Shown here: positions 8,057 through 16,741 of the stretch, piece after piece | Layout: every line of letters starts with the position of its first letter | How positions within the stretch are numbered: the stretch's first letter is position 1 | Assembly: GCA_965203575.1 (NCBI GenBank) | Contig: OZ241894.1 | Coordinates: 868,001 to 932,000, forward strand | DNA: 64,000 nt | Source: Aldehydirespirator sp965203575 | GTDB lineage: Bacteria; Actinomycetota; Acidimicrobiia; Acidimicrobiales; Aldehydirespiratoraceae | Direction of reading: 5' to 3' | Notes under the pieces: model-generated | Databases searched by the model: none | The model's input: the letters and a program-made list of their open reading frames with translations, nothing else | Told to the model about the DNA's origin: nothing | Program-made: the position numbers and the translations under genes

Positions 8057-8689
8057 ATGAGCACCACGGATGAATCCGGACAGGGCGCGGCGCCGAACGG
8101 CGGACCGATGGATGACGTCGAGCAGCGACGAACTGAGCCGCGTGTCGAGCACGGTCTCACAACTCGAGAGCAAGGCATGGCCCCGCGAGGGCAGACTCAC
8201 CAAGACCCGAACGACACTGAGGCGAACGAGAAGCCCAGCGGCACAGCCGAGACCGAGCATGCTCCAGCAATGTCTGTCGTCAACCGGACGCTCCGCAAGG
8301 GCGCCTCGGCCGCATCCGCACTTGGCGAGCGGGTCTCGAAGACGGCCAGCGCTGTCACGCCTCTGGCCAGCGAGGTCCGCAAGACCGCCGAGGCTGCCGA
8401 GAAGACCACGCGCAATATCGCCAAGACATCCCAGAGGACGGCCCTGGGGATAGCGGATCGCCTGACCACCGTCCTAGTCGTCTGCATCCAGGCACTCTGG
8501 GCAGGACTCGCGTTCACTGTGGTGATCGTGACCTCCCTCGCCTACGGGGTCGGGTCTTCGGTCCCCCTGTTCGGCACTCTCCTGTGGGTGCTCGGGGCGG
8601 CCTTCATCGCCCTCACCGCCCGCGCCCTCCGCGCCGGCGCAGGACGGCGGCGCATCCGAGCGGGCTCTGCGCGAACTCCCAGTCCGTAG
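8057..8689 (+). CDS. Two-helix membrane protein of the island
   Basis: A 210-residue protein. Residues 1-75 are hydrophilic and probably disordered; about 80-130 form an Ala/Lys/Thr-rich amphipathic region (KTAEAAEKTTRNIAKTS) likely to be helical; two hydrophobic segments follow at about 137-160 and 168-190 with a short polar turn, and the tail is Arg-rich and cytosolic. No enzymatic motif. The N-terminus MSTTD resembles the McrB-like protein's MSITD and both sit behind copies of the same junction, so this gene occupies the position equivalent to mcrB in the duplicated module. Membrane proteins of this size are common effectors in defence islands, but nothing in the sequence proves that role. 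Confidence 0.55.
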   Translation: MSTTDESGQGAAPNGGPMDDVEQRRTEPRVEHGLTTREQGMAPRGQTHQDPNDTEANEKPSGTAETEHAPAMSVVNRTLRKGASAASALGERVSKTASAVTPLASEVRKTAEAAEKTTRNIAKTSQRTALGIADRLTTVLVVCIQALWAGLAFTVVIVTSLAYGVGSSVPLFGTLLWVLGAAFIALTARALRAGAGRRRIRAGSARTPSP

Positions 8690-8699
8690 GGTCGCAACC

Positions 8700-9326
8700 A
8701 TGGCTTGGGATCTCGAAGCGGGCGGCCGTGTGACCGACTTTCAGGAACTGCCGAAACCGGGCGCCGTTCAGTACTGGGAACATAAATGGGTGCCTACTCT
8801 CGACGGCGAGCCGATCCTGCGGGGCTATCCGCCGCCTAGTTTCCCAACCCGCGAGGAGGCCTGGGCGGACGCGATCAAACAGGTCAAGCACCAAGCCGGC
8901 CTGGCCTTCACGGTGGAAATCGAGACTCGCTCCGGATGTGTCCTGAGCGGCGGGATACCGGAGATCGTCGAGTCCGTGGCGGAAGCGCGGGAGGTTATCT
9001 TGCGCTACGCCGGGACCGGGCGCGGCAAGTCCCGACGTGAGGCCGACGACCCCTGGATCGTGCGGTTCAAGACGCGCCGAGGACGCTCGAACTGGAAGTC
9101 GCTACTCGAGTGCGAGACCAGCCGACACTACGACCCGGCCGAGCCTGAAGCTGGCATGACCTGCTTCTACCTGCTCAAGGAGTGCCGCGTCGAGGGCGTC
9201 GGGGGCACGGCCATCCAGGTCACGGGACCACCCGAAGTCTGGGACCACCCCGCCGACCAACCCATCGGCCTCGACACGGATGACGATCTCCGTAGCGATC
9301 TAGAGCCCGACTCCGACGACAAGTAG
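8700..9326 (+). CDS. Unknown protein, paralogue 2 of the restriction island
   Basis: A 208-residue protein homologous to the 7556-8029 product over its C-terminal two thirds (YDPAEPEAGMTC at 144-155, EGVGG, PPEVWDHP at 177-184, DQPIGLD, Asp-rich tail). It has an extra N-terminal part of about 65 residues containing aromatic residues (YWEHKW). Neither paralogue shows a recognisable fold signature. The start follows the membrane-protein stop by 10 bp, and the McrB-like gene starts 27 bp after its stop, so 7556-14256 reads as one operon. The placement directly before mcrB suggests a partner or regulator of the restriction ATPase. Confidence 0.6.
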   Translation: MAWDLEAGGRVTDFQELPKPGAVQYWEHKWVPTLDGEPILRGYPPPSFPTREEAWADAIKQVKHQAGLAFTVEIETRSGCVLSGGIPEIVESVAEAREVILRYAGTGRGKSRREADDPWIVRFKTRRGRSNWKSLLECETSRHYDPAEPEAGMTCFYLLKECRVEGVGGTAIQVTGPPEVWDHPADQPIGLDTDDDLRSDLEPDSDDK

Positions 9327-9353
9327 TCATTCCAACACCCGGGAGCAAGCGTC

Positions 9354-12300
9354 ATGTCCATCACAGATCGGCCAAACAGCGGCTCAACCGCAAACGAGGT
9401 TGATACTGCTTCGACAAGCGATGACCCAATCCCAACTGTCGCGCAGTTGAAATGGCCCATAGTGCTGGCATTACGCGATATCGGCGGACCTGCCCCCGTT
9501 CCTGCGATCGAAGAGTACATAGCGAATGCTCTTGGCTTGACGGAAGGACAACGGTCGGCTCGAACTCCATCGGGACAATCAACAAGGCTTCAGACTCAGC
9601 TCCGGTGGGCTGGCTTTGAACTGAAGCAGATGGGCGTATTGGACTATCCGAAGCCAAACCACCGAGAGTTGACCGAACTAGGTTTGGAAGTCAACGAGGA
9701 GCAACTCGAGCAGCTGCAGACCGAGTACGAGGCAGGCGAGTCATCGTCTGGCATCGAACAGCCGTCGGAACGGCAGACTCACACACCGACCGCGTGGGTC
9801 ATCAGGGCTGGCCGGGAGGGTGAGCGGTACGACTACAACATCGAGCACGGCCTAGCCGGTCTCGGCTTTGGCCATTTACTGGATCTGACGACCTTTTCTA
9901 GCCGCGATGAGTTGAAGGACGCCCTGCGCTCACATGACCCGGATGCTGGCAACAGGGCAATCTCCAACCATGCGGGTCAGCTCTGGAGAATACGAACGGA
10001 CGTACGTGTGGGTGATCTGGTGGTGATGCCTCACAAGACGGAGCCTCATGCCGCTCTTGGCACCGTCACCCGGGAATACGCGTACGTCGGCGACGATCCA
10101 GACGCCAAGTGGCCTCACGTCGTGTCCGTGGACTGGAGACAGCCCCAATTGCCCTGGACAGCCATCAAGGAGGACCTGCGGTCATCACTCGGTTCACAGC
10201 TGTCGATCTTCGAGCTCAAGCGCCATGACGGGTCGTGGCGTTTCCAACAGTTGGTGGAGACAGGTCAGGACCCCGGCGCGCGTGTCGACCTGGCAGCACT
10301 GGTCGAGCAGTTCCGCGACGAGTCGGGATATACCACTGAAGCTCATGAGGAGCAGGAGCGGTTACGGGTCGAGTGGGCCAAGAAGCTGTCAGCTGAGAAC
10401 GTGGCTTCATTGACCCGCGAGGATCTGACCGCTTTCACGAACCACGCTCTCCACCCTGGGGAGTACGTGCACCCAGACATGGGTGTGATGCAATGGATCC
10501 GTGATCTGGACGAAGACCAGTACCGCAGACTGCTCAACAACATTCGCGATCTCTGCTGGGGCGAGGATGAGCCATCGGCGAGGATTGACCGCCTCGTCGA
10601 CTGGACAGGATCTCGTAGAGACACAGGCACGAGGAACTTCGCGGGCTGGCATGTGAGCACCACCCTTGCCATCTGCCACCCGGACAGGTTCCTGCCTGTT
10701 CATGGTCAGGAAGGCGCATGGGGGCGTAAGCACATGCTGCACAAGCTCGACCTTGCAGAACCTCAGGGGTCCACGTTCGGGCAACACGTTGTGGACGCAA
10801 ACGACCGGCTTCGGGAGCATCTCACGCCGTACTTTGACGATGACCCGCAAGCCATAGCGAGATTCTTGTACTGGCTGCGTGACGACGAACCCGACGGTGA
10901 TGGCTCAGACCTAGTCGATCTCGTCGAACGGTTCCGCGACGAGTCGGGATATCCCACCGACGCTCACGAGGAGCAGAGGCAGCTACGGGCCGAGTGGGCC
11001 GAGAAGCTCGCGTCAGAGAACATAGCCAACCTCAGCCGTCACGATTTGACCGCCGTTGCATCACACGGAACTTGGTCTCCCGGGATATTGGTGTACCCAC
11101 ATGCACGAGGAGTAATGCAATGGATCAGCGACCTGGATGACGATGAGTACTCCAGAATGCTGGATCACATTCGATACCTGTGCTGGGACGACGACGAACC
11201 ATGGCGCCGGTACGACCAACTCACCGACAGTAGAAGTGATCGAAGAACAAGGGGCCTGAAAGACTCGACGACTAGCCGGCTTCTCGCCATTTGCCATCCC
11301 GAGGACTTTCTTCCAATCGGTGTGCAGCGAGGGAAATGGGGTCGCGCGGCAATGCTGCAACGGTTGGGGCTGCCCAAGCCAACGGGATCTAGCCACGGAC
11401 AAAGGGTGTTGGATGCCAACGACCGCCTCCTTGAGCACCTCGAACCCCACTTCGGTGACGACACGCTTGAGATGGGGGCATTCTTGGAATGGTTGCTTGG
11501 CCATGAACTTCCGAACGACCCGGTGCCCCTCGCCGAACTCGCGGATGAGTTGCTCGTCGACGTTGAGTTCTTGAAGGACATCGTCGAACTGCTCAAGGAC
11601 AAGGGGCAGGTGATCCTCTATGGGCCGCCGGGAACTGGCAAGACGTACCTGGCACGCAAGTTCGCTGAAGCGCTGGCGCCGGACGAGGATCGTCGGGCGC
11701 TGGTGCAATTCCACCCGTCCACGTCCTATGAGGACTTCTTTGAGGGGTACCGGCCTGCCGGAACCGGTAAGGACGGCAGCATTCGCTTCGAGCTGACGTC
11801 CGGACCTCTGGCCCGCATTGCTGAGCGGGCCTCCGAATCATCGGAGCAGCATGTGATGATCATCGACGAGATCAACCGGGGGAACCTTCCCCGCGTGCTC
11901 GGTGAACTGCTGTTCCTGCTGGAGTACCGGGACGAGATCGCGCAGACGCTCTACCGGCCCGAAGAGGAGCCGTTCTCGCTGCCCGACAACCTGTGGTTCA
12001 TCGGCACGATGAACACCGCCGACCGGTCGATCGCCCTAGTGGACGCGGCGCTGCGGCGGCGGTTCCACTTCGTGCCGTTCTTCCCTGACAGCGGACCGAT
12101 GGCGGGATTACTCAGCCGATGGCTGGAGCGCGAGGGGGAGCCTGCCTGGGTCGGCGATCTGGTCGATGCGGTCAACGGCGAATTGAAGGCCGAGTTGGAG
12201 GGCTCCCACCTGCTGCTCGGGCCGAGCCACTTCATGAAGACCTACGGCGCGTCGCTGGGCGAGCAGCGTCAACGGCTGCGGCGCATCTGGGAGTACAACA

Positions 12301-12524
12301 TCGAGCCCTTCATCGAGGACCAGTTCTTCGGCAATCCCGACCAAATCGAGCGCTTCCGCTTCAAGGCCGTGTGGAACCGCAACGGGCCAGCGGCGGAGTC
12401 CGATATCGACGCCAGCGATGACGGCCACGACCCGGAGAGCACCGACGGCTCCGAGGGTGAACAGGCAGCCGCGGACGGATCCACCGCGGCCGGGCCCGGC
12501 GTCACTCAGCAGGAAGACGAGTAA
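9354..12524 (+). CDS. McrB-type AAA+ GTPase/ATPase with DNA-reader domains
   Basis: A 1056-residue modular protein. Residues about 28-125 resemble the Mrr N-terminal winged helix. About 145-300 (WVIRAGREGERYD... GDLVVMPHK... ALGTVTREYAYVG) look like the PUA/EVE-like reader found in modification-dependent restriction proteins. Residues about 311-517 and 518-725 are two copies of one domain (FRDESGY-T-AHEEQ... CHP-FLP... DANDRL). The C-terminal third is an McrB AAA+ motor: Walker A GPPGTGKT (about 757), DEINRGNLPRVLGELL (about 837) and the family hallmark MNTADRSIALVDAALRRRF (about 885). Together with McrC it should form a translocase-nuclease that cleaves DNA carrying a particular modification. 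Codon use in the first half is less GC-biased than in neighbouring housekeeping genes, consistent with transfer. Confidence 0.88.
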   Translation: MSITDRPNSGSTANEVDTASTSDDPIPTVAQLKWPIVLALRDIGGPAPVPAIEEYIANALGLTEGQRSARTPSGQSTRLQTQLRWAGFELKQMGVLDYPKPNHRELTELGLEVNEEQLEQLQTEYEAGESSSGIEQPSERQTHTPTAWVIRAGREGERYDYNIEHGLAGLGFGHLLDLTTFSSRDELKDALRSHDPDAGNRAISNHAGQLWRIRTDVRVGDLVVMPHKTEPHAALGTVTREYAYVGDDPDAKWPHVVSVDWRQPQLPWTAIKEDLRSSLGSQLSIFELKRHDGSWRFQQLVETGQDPGARVDLAALVEQFRDESGYTTEAHEEQERLRVEWAKKLSAENVASLTREDLTAFTNHALHPGEYVHPDMGVMQWIRDLDEDQYRRLLNNIRDLCWGEDEPSARIDRLVDWTGSRRDTGTRNFAGWHVSTTLAICHPDRFLPVHGQEGAWGRKHMLHKLDLAEPQGSTFGQHVVDANDRLREHLTPYFDDDPQAIARFLYWLRDDEPDGDGSDLVDLVERFRDESGYPTDAHEEQRQLRAEWAEKLASENIANLSRHDLTAVASHGTWSPGILVYPHARGVMQWISDLDDDEYSRMLDHIRYLCWDDDEPWRRYDQLTDSRSDRRTRGLKDSTTSRLLAICHPEDFLPIGVQRGKWGRAAMLQRLGLPKPTGSSHGQRVLDANDRLLEHLEPHFGDDTLEMGAFLEWLLGHELPNDPVPLAELADELLVDVEFLKDIVELLKDKGQVILYGPPGTGKTYLARKFAEALAPDEDRRALVQFHPSTSYEDFFEGYRPAGTGKDGSIRFELTSGPLARIAERASESSEQHVMIIDEINRGNLPRVLGELLFLLEYRDEIAQTLYRPEEEPFSLPDNLWFIGTMNTADRSIALVDAALRRRFHFVPFFPDSGPMAGLLSRWLEREGEPAWVGDLVDAVNGELKAELEGSHLLLGPSHFMKTYGASLGEQRQRLRRIWEYNIEPFIEDQFFGNPDQIERFRFKAVWNRNGPAAESDIDASDDGHDPESTDGSEGEQAAADGSTAAGPGVTQQEDE

Positions 12525-12838
12525 TGACCAAGCCGCTGCCCAGTTCATGCCCTGGGTGCCATCGGCCATGGCCCGACTGCACCTGTAGTCGCGGCAGGGC
12601 GATGCTCGTCAACGCCCACATTGACGCCGAGCCTGAGTTCCGCGGCCGGGCCCGGCTGATCGGCATCGACCCCGACGACATCAAGGTCGGCGACATCCTC
12701 ACCACTGGTCAAGACATCGAAGTTGCTGGTGCCTGGCACTGCAGCGCCCCGGGCTGCGGCTTGAGGCACATCGACCGCGCCGTGATCGAAGGCCACATAG
12801 CCCACCTACGCCCGCCAGCCACTCCCTCGCAGGGATGA
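12524..12838 (+). CDS. Small zinc-ribbon protein between mcrB and mcrC
   Basis: A 104-residue protein whose ATG overlaps the mcrB stop (TAATG), so it is translationally coupled. The N-terminus has CPGCHRPWPDCTC and the C-terminal half has HCSAPGC followed by two His (RHID, EGHI), so one or two structural zinc sites are likely. The middle (GIDPDDIKVGDILTTGQDIEVAG) could be a small beta domain. It is not a standard component of McrBC and I do not recognise the family. Position argues for a third subunit of the complex. Confidence 0.6.
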   Translation: MTKPLPSSCPGCHRPWPDCTCSRGRAMLVNAHIDAEPEFRGRARLIGIDPDDIKVGDILTTGQDIEVAGAWHCSAPGCGLRHIDRAVIEGHIAHLRPPATPSQG

Positions 12839-12885
12839 CGGAGCGGATGGAGAGCGCTGACTTGACGGGTGCACCCGATGCGTAG

Positions 12886-14256
12886 GTGTTCATGACCCTG
12901 ACGACGCTCGGTGACGCCGCCACGACGACGGACCGCGTCACGGCGGGCGCACCCGGCCTCGAGGTCCCAGCCACCATGCCCGCCCAGCCGCCGGACAGGA
13001 TCGAGTTGCGCGAGTACGGCAGTGATGTCCTTGCGCTGAGCGTCCAGCAGGCCGATGCGCTGAATCGAATGGGTGGCGGGAAGTACCTGTCGGTCGAGCC
13101 GGGCGGGCACTCGGGGCACTGGCGCGTGTCCGCTCACAACTACGTAGGGTCGATCAATGTCGAGGGGTTGCAGGTGCTGGTACGGCCCAAGATCCCCTTG
13201 CGCAACCTGTTCCTGCTGCTTGAGGTGGGGTTGAAGGAGCGGGACTGGCATGACGAGGCTGTCCGCTTTGAGACCACCGGTGACCTGCTGCCTGCCCTCG
13301 TGTCGTTCTTCGCCCGCACCACGGAGACAACCCTCGCCCGCGGGCTATACCACTCCTACCGGGAGCAGCGCGACCGGCTGGTCGCCCTGCGGGGCCGCAT
13401 CGACATCGCTCGGCAGCTCGCACAGCCCGGTGTCGTCATACCCACCGCCTGCCGCTTCACAGAGTTCACCGCCGACCTGATCGAGAACTCCTACTTAAAG
13501 GCAGCCGTATCGCGGTCGCTGCGGGTGGCCGGGGTGCAGCCCATCGACAGGCGCCGGCTCATGCAACACCTGGTCACCCTCGAAGACGTGGGCGACCTGC
13601 GGCACCACCACAGCGATCACGACCGTGTCGTGTTCAGCAGACTCAACGAGCATTACAGGCCCGCGCTGCGGCTGGCTCGGCTCGTGCTGGCCAACCTGAC
13701 GCTGCAAGACATCGTCGGTGAGATGCAGGCCTCATCTTTCATGTTGGACATGAATGAGTTGTTCGAGCGGTTCGTGACCGATCGGCTACAGCAAATCTTG
13801 CGAGGGCGTCTCGACGTGAAGGGCCAGCACCGCGACAGGCTGGATGAAGAACGCACCGTGGCCATTAGGCCCGACCTGGTGTTCCGGACGGCTGGCTCAC
13901 CCAGGTTCGTCGCCGACATCAAGTACAAGCTCACCGGCGAGGATGCCAGTGGGCGCCATCCCGACTATTACCAGTTGTTGGCCTACACCACTGCACTTGA
14001 TCTGCCTGAGGGCGCGCTGATCTACTGCCTCGACTCCAATACCGACAAGCCCGAAGCCGGAGCACGGCCCGCCGGCACTGGCGACCCGGCCGTCCGATCC
14101 GTGCGCGTGCGGCATGCCGGCAAAGTGCTCCACACCTACGCTCTGGATCTCTCCGGCACAACGGAGGATGTCGCCATGAACCTGGGCCAGCTAGCCGACT
14201 GGATCGAGGAACGGGCCGCGGCGACGGGCACGCCGCGCGCCTCGGCCTTCGGCTAG
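12886..14256 (+). CDS. McrC-type nuclease subunit
   Basis: A 456-residue McrC homologue. The N-terminal half (IELREYGSDVLAL, PKIPLRNLFLLLEV, LRGRIDIARQL) is the McrB-interacting region, and the PD-(D/E)xK core is in the C-terminal third: RPDLVF with VADIKYK (about residues 328-350), followed by DYYQLLAYTTAL. McrC cuts DNA when driven by the McrB motor. The open frame begins at GTG 12886; an ATG two codons later (12892) is equally possible. It closes the island's operon, 47 bp after the zinc-ribbon gene. Confidence 0.87.
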   Translation: MFMTLTTLGDAATTTDRVTAGAPGLEVPATMPAQPPDRIELREYGSDVLALSVQQADALNRMGGGKYLSVEPGGHSGHWRVSAHNYVGSINVEGLQVLVRPKIPLRNLFLLLEVGLKERDWHDEAVRFETTGDLLPALVSFFARTTETTLARGLYHSYREQRDRLVALRGRIDIARQLAQPGVVIPTACRFTEFTADLIENSYLKAAVSRSLRVAGVQPIDRRRLMQHLVTLEDVGDLRHHHSDHDRVVFSRLNEHYRPALRLARLVLANLTLQDIVGEMQASSFMLDMNELFERFVTDRLQQILRGRLDVKGQHRDRLDEERTVAIRPDLVFRTAGSPRFVADIKYKLTGEDASGRHPDYYQLLAYTTALDLPEGALIYCLDSNTDKPEAGARPAGTGDPAVRSVRVRHAGKVLHTYALDLSGTTEDVAMNLGQLADWIEERAAATGTPRASAFG

Positions 14257-14388
14257 CTCGTCGATCCGGCCCCGCGTACTGGTCGGACCTGCGCGCCGGT
14301 ACCGCTGCGAGCCGAGGCCGAGTCAATCGGGTCTCGTCGATCTCCGGGCGTCACTGCACTCTGGGAGTGGGCAGGCCTGCCCGTGGAA

Positions 14389-14904
14389 CTAGTCGACCGG
14401 GTTTCCGTCGATCTCTAGGCGCTGGCGACGCAGCACCATGCGGGTGATCAGCCAGCGTCCGTCGATGCGCTCGTACTCCTCCTCGTACCAGCCTGCGCCC
14501 CAGATCGTTCGGACCGGGCTCCCCTCGGGGAACCAGAGGCGGTCCTCCATCGCCCACACGCCCGAAGCGCTGTCGGCGCCGGTCAACTCGATCTCCTCGT
14601 TGTGACCGTGATGCACGGTTACGGCGCCGTGCAGAATCTTCGACACCGATTCGACGAAGCTGTCACGGCTGCTGTAGACGCCGCGACCCGATCTGTTCAC
14701 GGTGCTGCTCGACACATCGATCTGCGCATCCGGGGAGAACACCTCGCTGACGCCCTGCCAGTCCTGCTGGTCGAGCAGGCGGAAGTAGCGCGCCTTGAGC
14801 TTGCGAATCTCCTCGATGTCTTCCGTGGACCCGCCGTCGCCGTCGCCCGGCGGGACACAGCCAGCCTTCTTGCTCACGGCCACACCGTACCCGCCGCGCC
14901 GCAC
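14389..14904 (-). CDS. SnoaL-like / NTF2-fold protein
   Basis: A 171-residue protein containing one SnoaL_4-type domain: EEIRKLKARYFRLLDQQDWQGVSEVFSPDAQIDV is the opening helix-strand, and WYEEEYERIDGRWLITRMVLRRQR the closing sheet. The fold appears in polyketide cyclases, ring-hydroxylating dioxygenase small subunits and many single-domain proteins of unknown substrate. The start may be internal (GTG 14883 or 14877), because the first residues are not conserved. It is divergent from the DUF222/HNH gene across a 100-bp AT-richer gap. Confidence 0.7.
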   Translation of the reverse strand: MRRGGYGVAVSKKAGCVPPGDGDGGSTEDIEEIRKLKARYFRLLDQQDWQGVSEVFSPDAQIDVSSSTVNRSGRGVYSSRDSFVESVSKILHGAVTVHHGHNEEIELTGADSASGVWAMEDRLWFPEGSPVRTIWGAGWYEEEYERIDGRWLITRMVLRRQRLEIDGNPVD

Positions 14905-14970
14905 ACGCCGGAGGGGCCGTCCGCCGAGCTTTGCCAGTACAGGATTTTGATTGTCATAACATGTAAATGG

Positions 14971-15000
14971 TTGACAAATGTCACACCCCTATGGGATACT
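14971..15000 (+). promoter_or_regulatory. Promoter TTGACA-N18-GATACT, leaderless geometry
   Basis: A consensus -35 (14971-14976) and a -10 GATACT (14995-15000) lie 6 nt before ATG 15007, predicting a transcript that starts at the start codon. The -35 overlaps a TTGTCA/TGACAA dyad (14951-14977), a plausible operator. Confidence 0.6.
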
Positions 15001-15006
15001 TCTGTC

Positions 15007-16299
15007 ATGTTGATCGAAGCTGCTCGACGGGCCGAGGCCGCCGTGAAGGAGATGTTGGCGCTGGTCAACGAGGGCCCCGTGTCGTGCGCTGAGATCCTCG
15101 ATGCGCTGGCGGTTTCCAAAGCGCTCGCCGCGGTCAACTCGGCGTTCCAGGTTGCTGGTGCGGCTGCGGTGGCAGGCCAGGAGCGACACGGCGACGGCGG
15201 GGCTGAGGTGCTGGCGTCGAGTGCAGGGCTGTCGCGGCGGGAGGCCCACAGCCAGGTCAAGACGGCCGAGACGCTGCGCAACACGCCGAGACTGCGAGAC
15301 GCGGTCGAGTCGGGGCGGGTGTCGGTGGCCAACGCCAAGCGGTTGGCCGAGGCAGTCGACAAGACCAGCGCAGCCGACGTGGAAGCGGACTCCGACCTGT
15401 TGGCCAAGGCCGAGTCGATGCGGCCCGAGCAGTTCACCAAGGAAGCACGCCGATGGGTGACCGATCACGACGGCGACGGCGGGGCAGCCGAGCATGCCCG
15501 CCAGCGGGCCCGGCGCTGCGTGCGCATGTGGGATGCCGACGATGGTCTGGTGCACCTCCACGGCCAGTTCGACACCGTGACCGGCGAACGCATCAGGAAC
15601 CGCCTGCGGGCCGAGGCCGCCCGCATGTTCGACGGCGACAAGCAGAACGCCAAGAACAACGCCGCAAACGGGGACACTGACCGTCGCACCATCGACCAGT
15701 GCATGGCCGACGCCCTCGACAGCCTCACCTCCGACGGTGCAAGCACCTCGGCCGGTACCGGGTCGCGCGGCGCGAAGCCCATTGCCGACATCTGCATCGT
15801 GGCCCATGTCGATGACGCCACCGGCGAGCTCATCGCCGAGACCCCCGCCGGCGACAGGCTGCCACGCCAGGTGCTCGAAGAGCTCTCCTGCAACGCGGCG
15901 ATTACTCCGACCATCTACGACCGGCGGGGTGTGCTGTTGTGGCAGGGCCACAGCAAGCGCACCGCCACGGCAGCACAACTCAAGGCGCTCAAGGCCATCT
16001 ATGGCGGCTGTTTCGCCTGCGGATTCGACTTCGAGCGATGTCAGGCCCACCACGTCGAACCCGTGTCTCGGGGTGGGCCTACCGACATCGACAATCTTGT
16101 GCCGGCCTGCTGGAGTTGCCACAACAAAGTCCATCACTTCGGCTGGCAGATCCATGGCCCGCCCGGCAGGCGCACCCTCCATCCCCCCGATCGTGTGACC
16201 TACGGCCCAGCCCACGCGCAGGATCCTCCCGGGGTGGGCTTGGGTCCCGCAGAACCCTCCCCGCCCGCTGACGGCACACGTCTCTTCGCTCTCGCTTGA
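15007..16299 (+). CDS. DUF222 / 13E12-type HNH endonuclease
   Basis: A 430-residue protein with an N-terminal DUF222 domain (helical, GLSRREAHSQVKTAETL, ARRCVRMWDADDGLVHLHGQFD) and a C-terminal HNH domain at about 336-380: CFACGFDFERCQAHHVEPVSRGGPTDI, N-LVPACWSCHNKVHH, with the four zinc cysteines and catalytic histidines in place. This family is abundant in Actinobacteria, often in many copies and associated with REP13E12-like repeats or mobile DNA; a role in DNA mobility is suspected. The ATG at 15007 is chosen because the promoter sits directly in front of it, although the frame is open upstream. A 72-bp minisatellite starts 70 bp past the stop. Confidence 0.85.
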   Translation: MLIEAARRAEAAVKEMLALVNEGPVSCAEILDALAVSKALAAVNSAFQVAGAAAVAGQERHGDGGAEVLASSAGLSRREAHSQVKTAETLRNTPRLRDAVESGRVSVANAKRLAEAVDKTSAADVEADSDLLAKAESMRPEQFTKEARRWVTDHDGDGGAAEHARQRARRCVRMWDADDGLVHLHGQFDTVTGERIRNRLRAEAARMFDGDKQNAKNNAANGDTDRRTIDQCMADALDSLTSDGASTSAGTGSRGAKPIADICIVAHVDDATGELIAETPAGDRLPRQVLEELSCNAAITPTIYDRRGVLLWQGHSKRTATAAQLKALKAIYGGCFACGFDFERCQAHHVEPVSRGGPTDIDNLVPACWSCHNKVHHFGWQIHGPPGRRTLHPPDRVTYGPAHAQDPPGVGLGPAEPSPPADGTRLFALA

Positions 16300-16370
16300 C
16301 AGGCCGAGCGGCATCGCCACCACGACAGCGTCCTGCAACCGGGGCGTGCGCCTCGGCAGCCGCACGAGCT

Positions 16371-16623
16371 GCCGGGCCACGCCGACATCGCCGCCACCTC
16401 GCCTGACTCGCTGACGGCGCAGGCGTGGGCCTTGCTGACCGAGCCGGGCCACGCCGACATCGCCGCCACCTCGCCTGACTCGCTGACGGCGCAGGCGTGG
16501 GCCTTGCTGACCGAGCCGGGCCACGCCGACATCGCCGCCACCTCGCCTGACTCGCTGACAGCGCAGGCGTGGGCCTTGCTGGCCGAGCCGGGCCACGCCG
16601 ACATCGCCGCCACCTCGCCTGAC
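16371..16623. repeat. Minisatellite: 72-bp unit, about 3.5 copies
   Basis: Units begin at 16371, 16443, 16515 and 16587 with near-perfect identity (one or two changes in the third and fourth). As 72 is divisible by three, several frames stay open and would encode 24-residue repeats (for example EPGHADIAATSPDSL on the plus strand), but there is no start signal, so coding is unproven. Together with its flanks this fills the 442-bp gap 16300-16741, in which I see nothing else. Confidence 0.85.
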
Positions 16624-16741
16624 GGGTCGCGCCAACCAGGCTGAGCAGCGGGGCGATGGGTCTGGCAGGCTTGCGCACAGAAGCACCAACGGCTTGCTGT
16701 AGAAGGGCAAGGCTGCAGAACAGCAAGAAGGAGACGGACCG

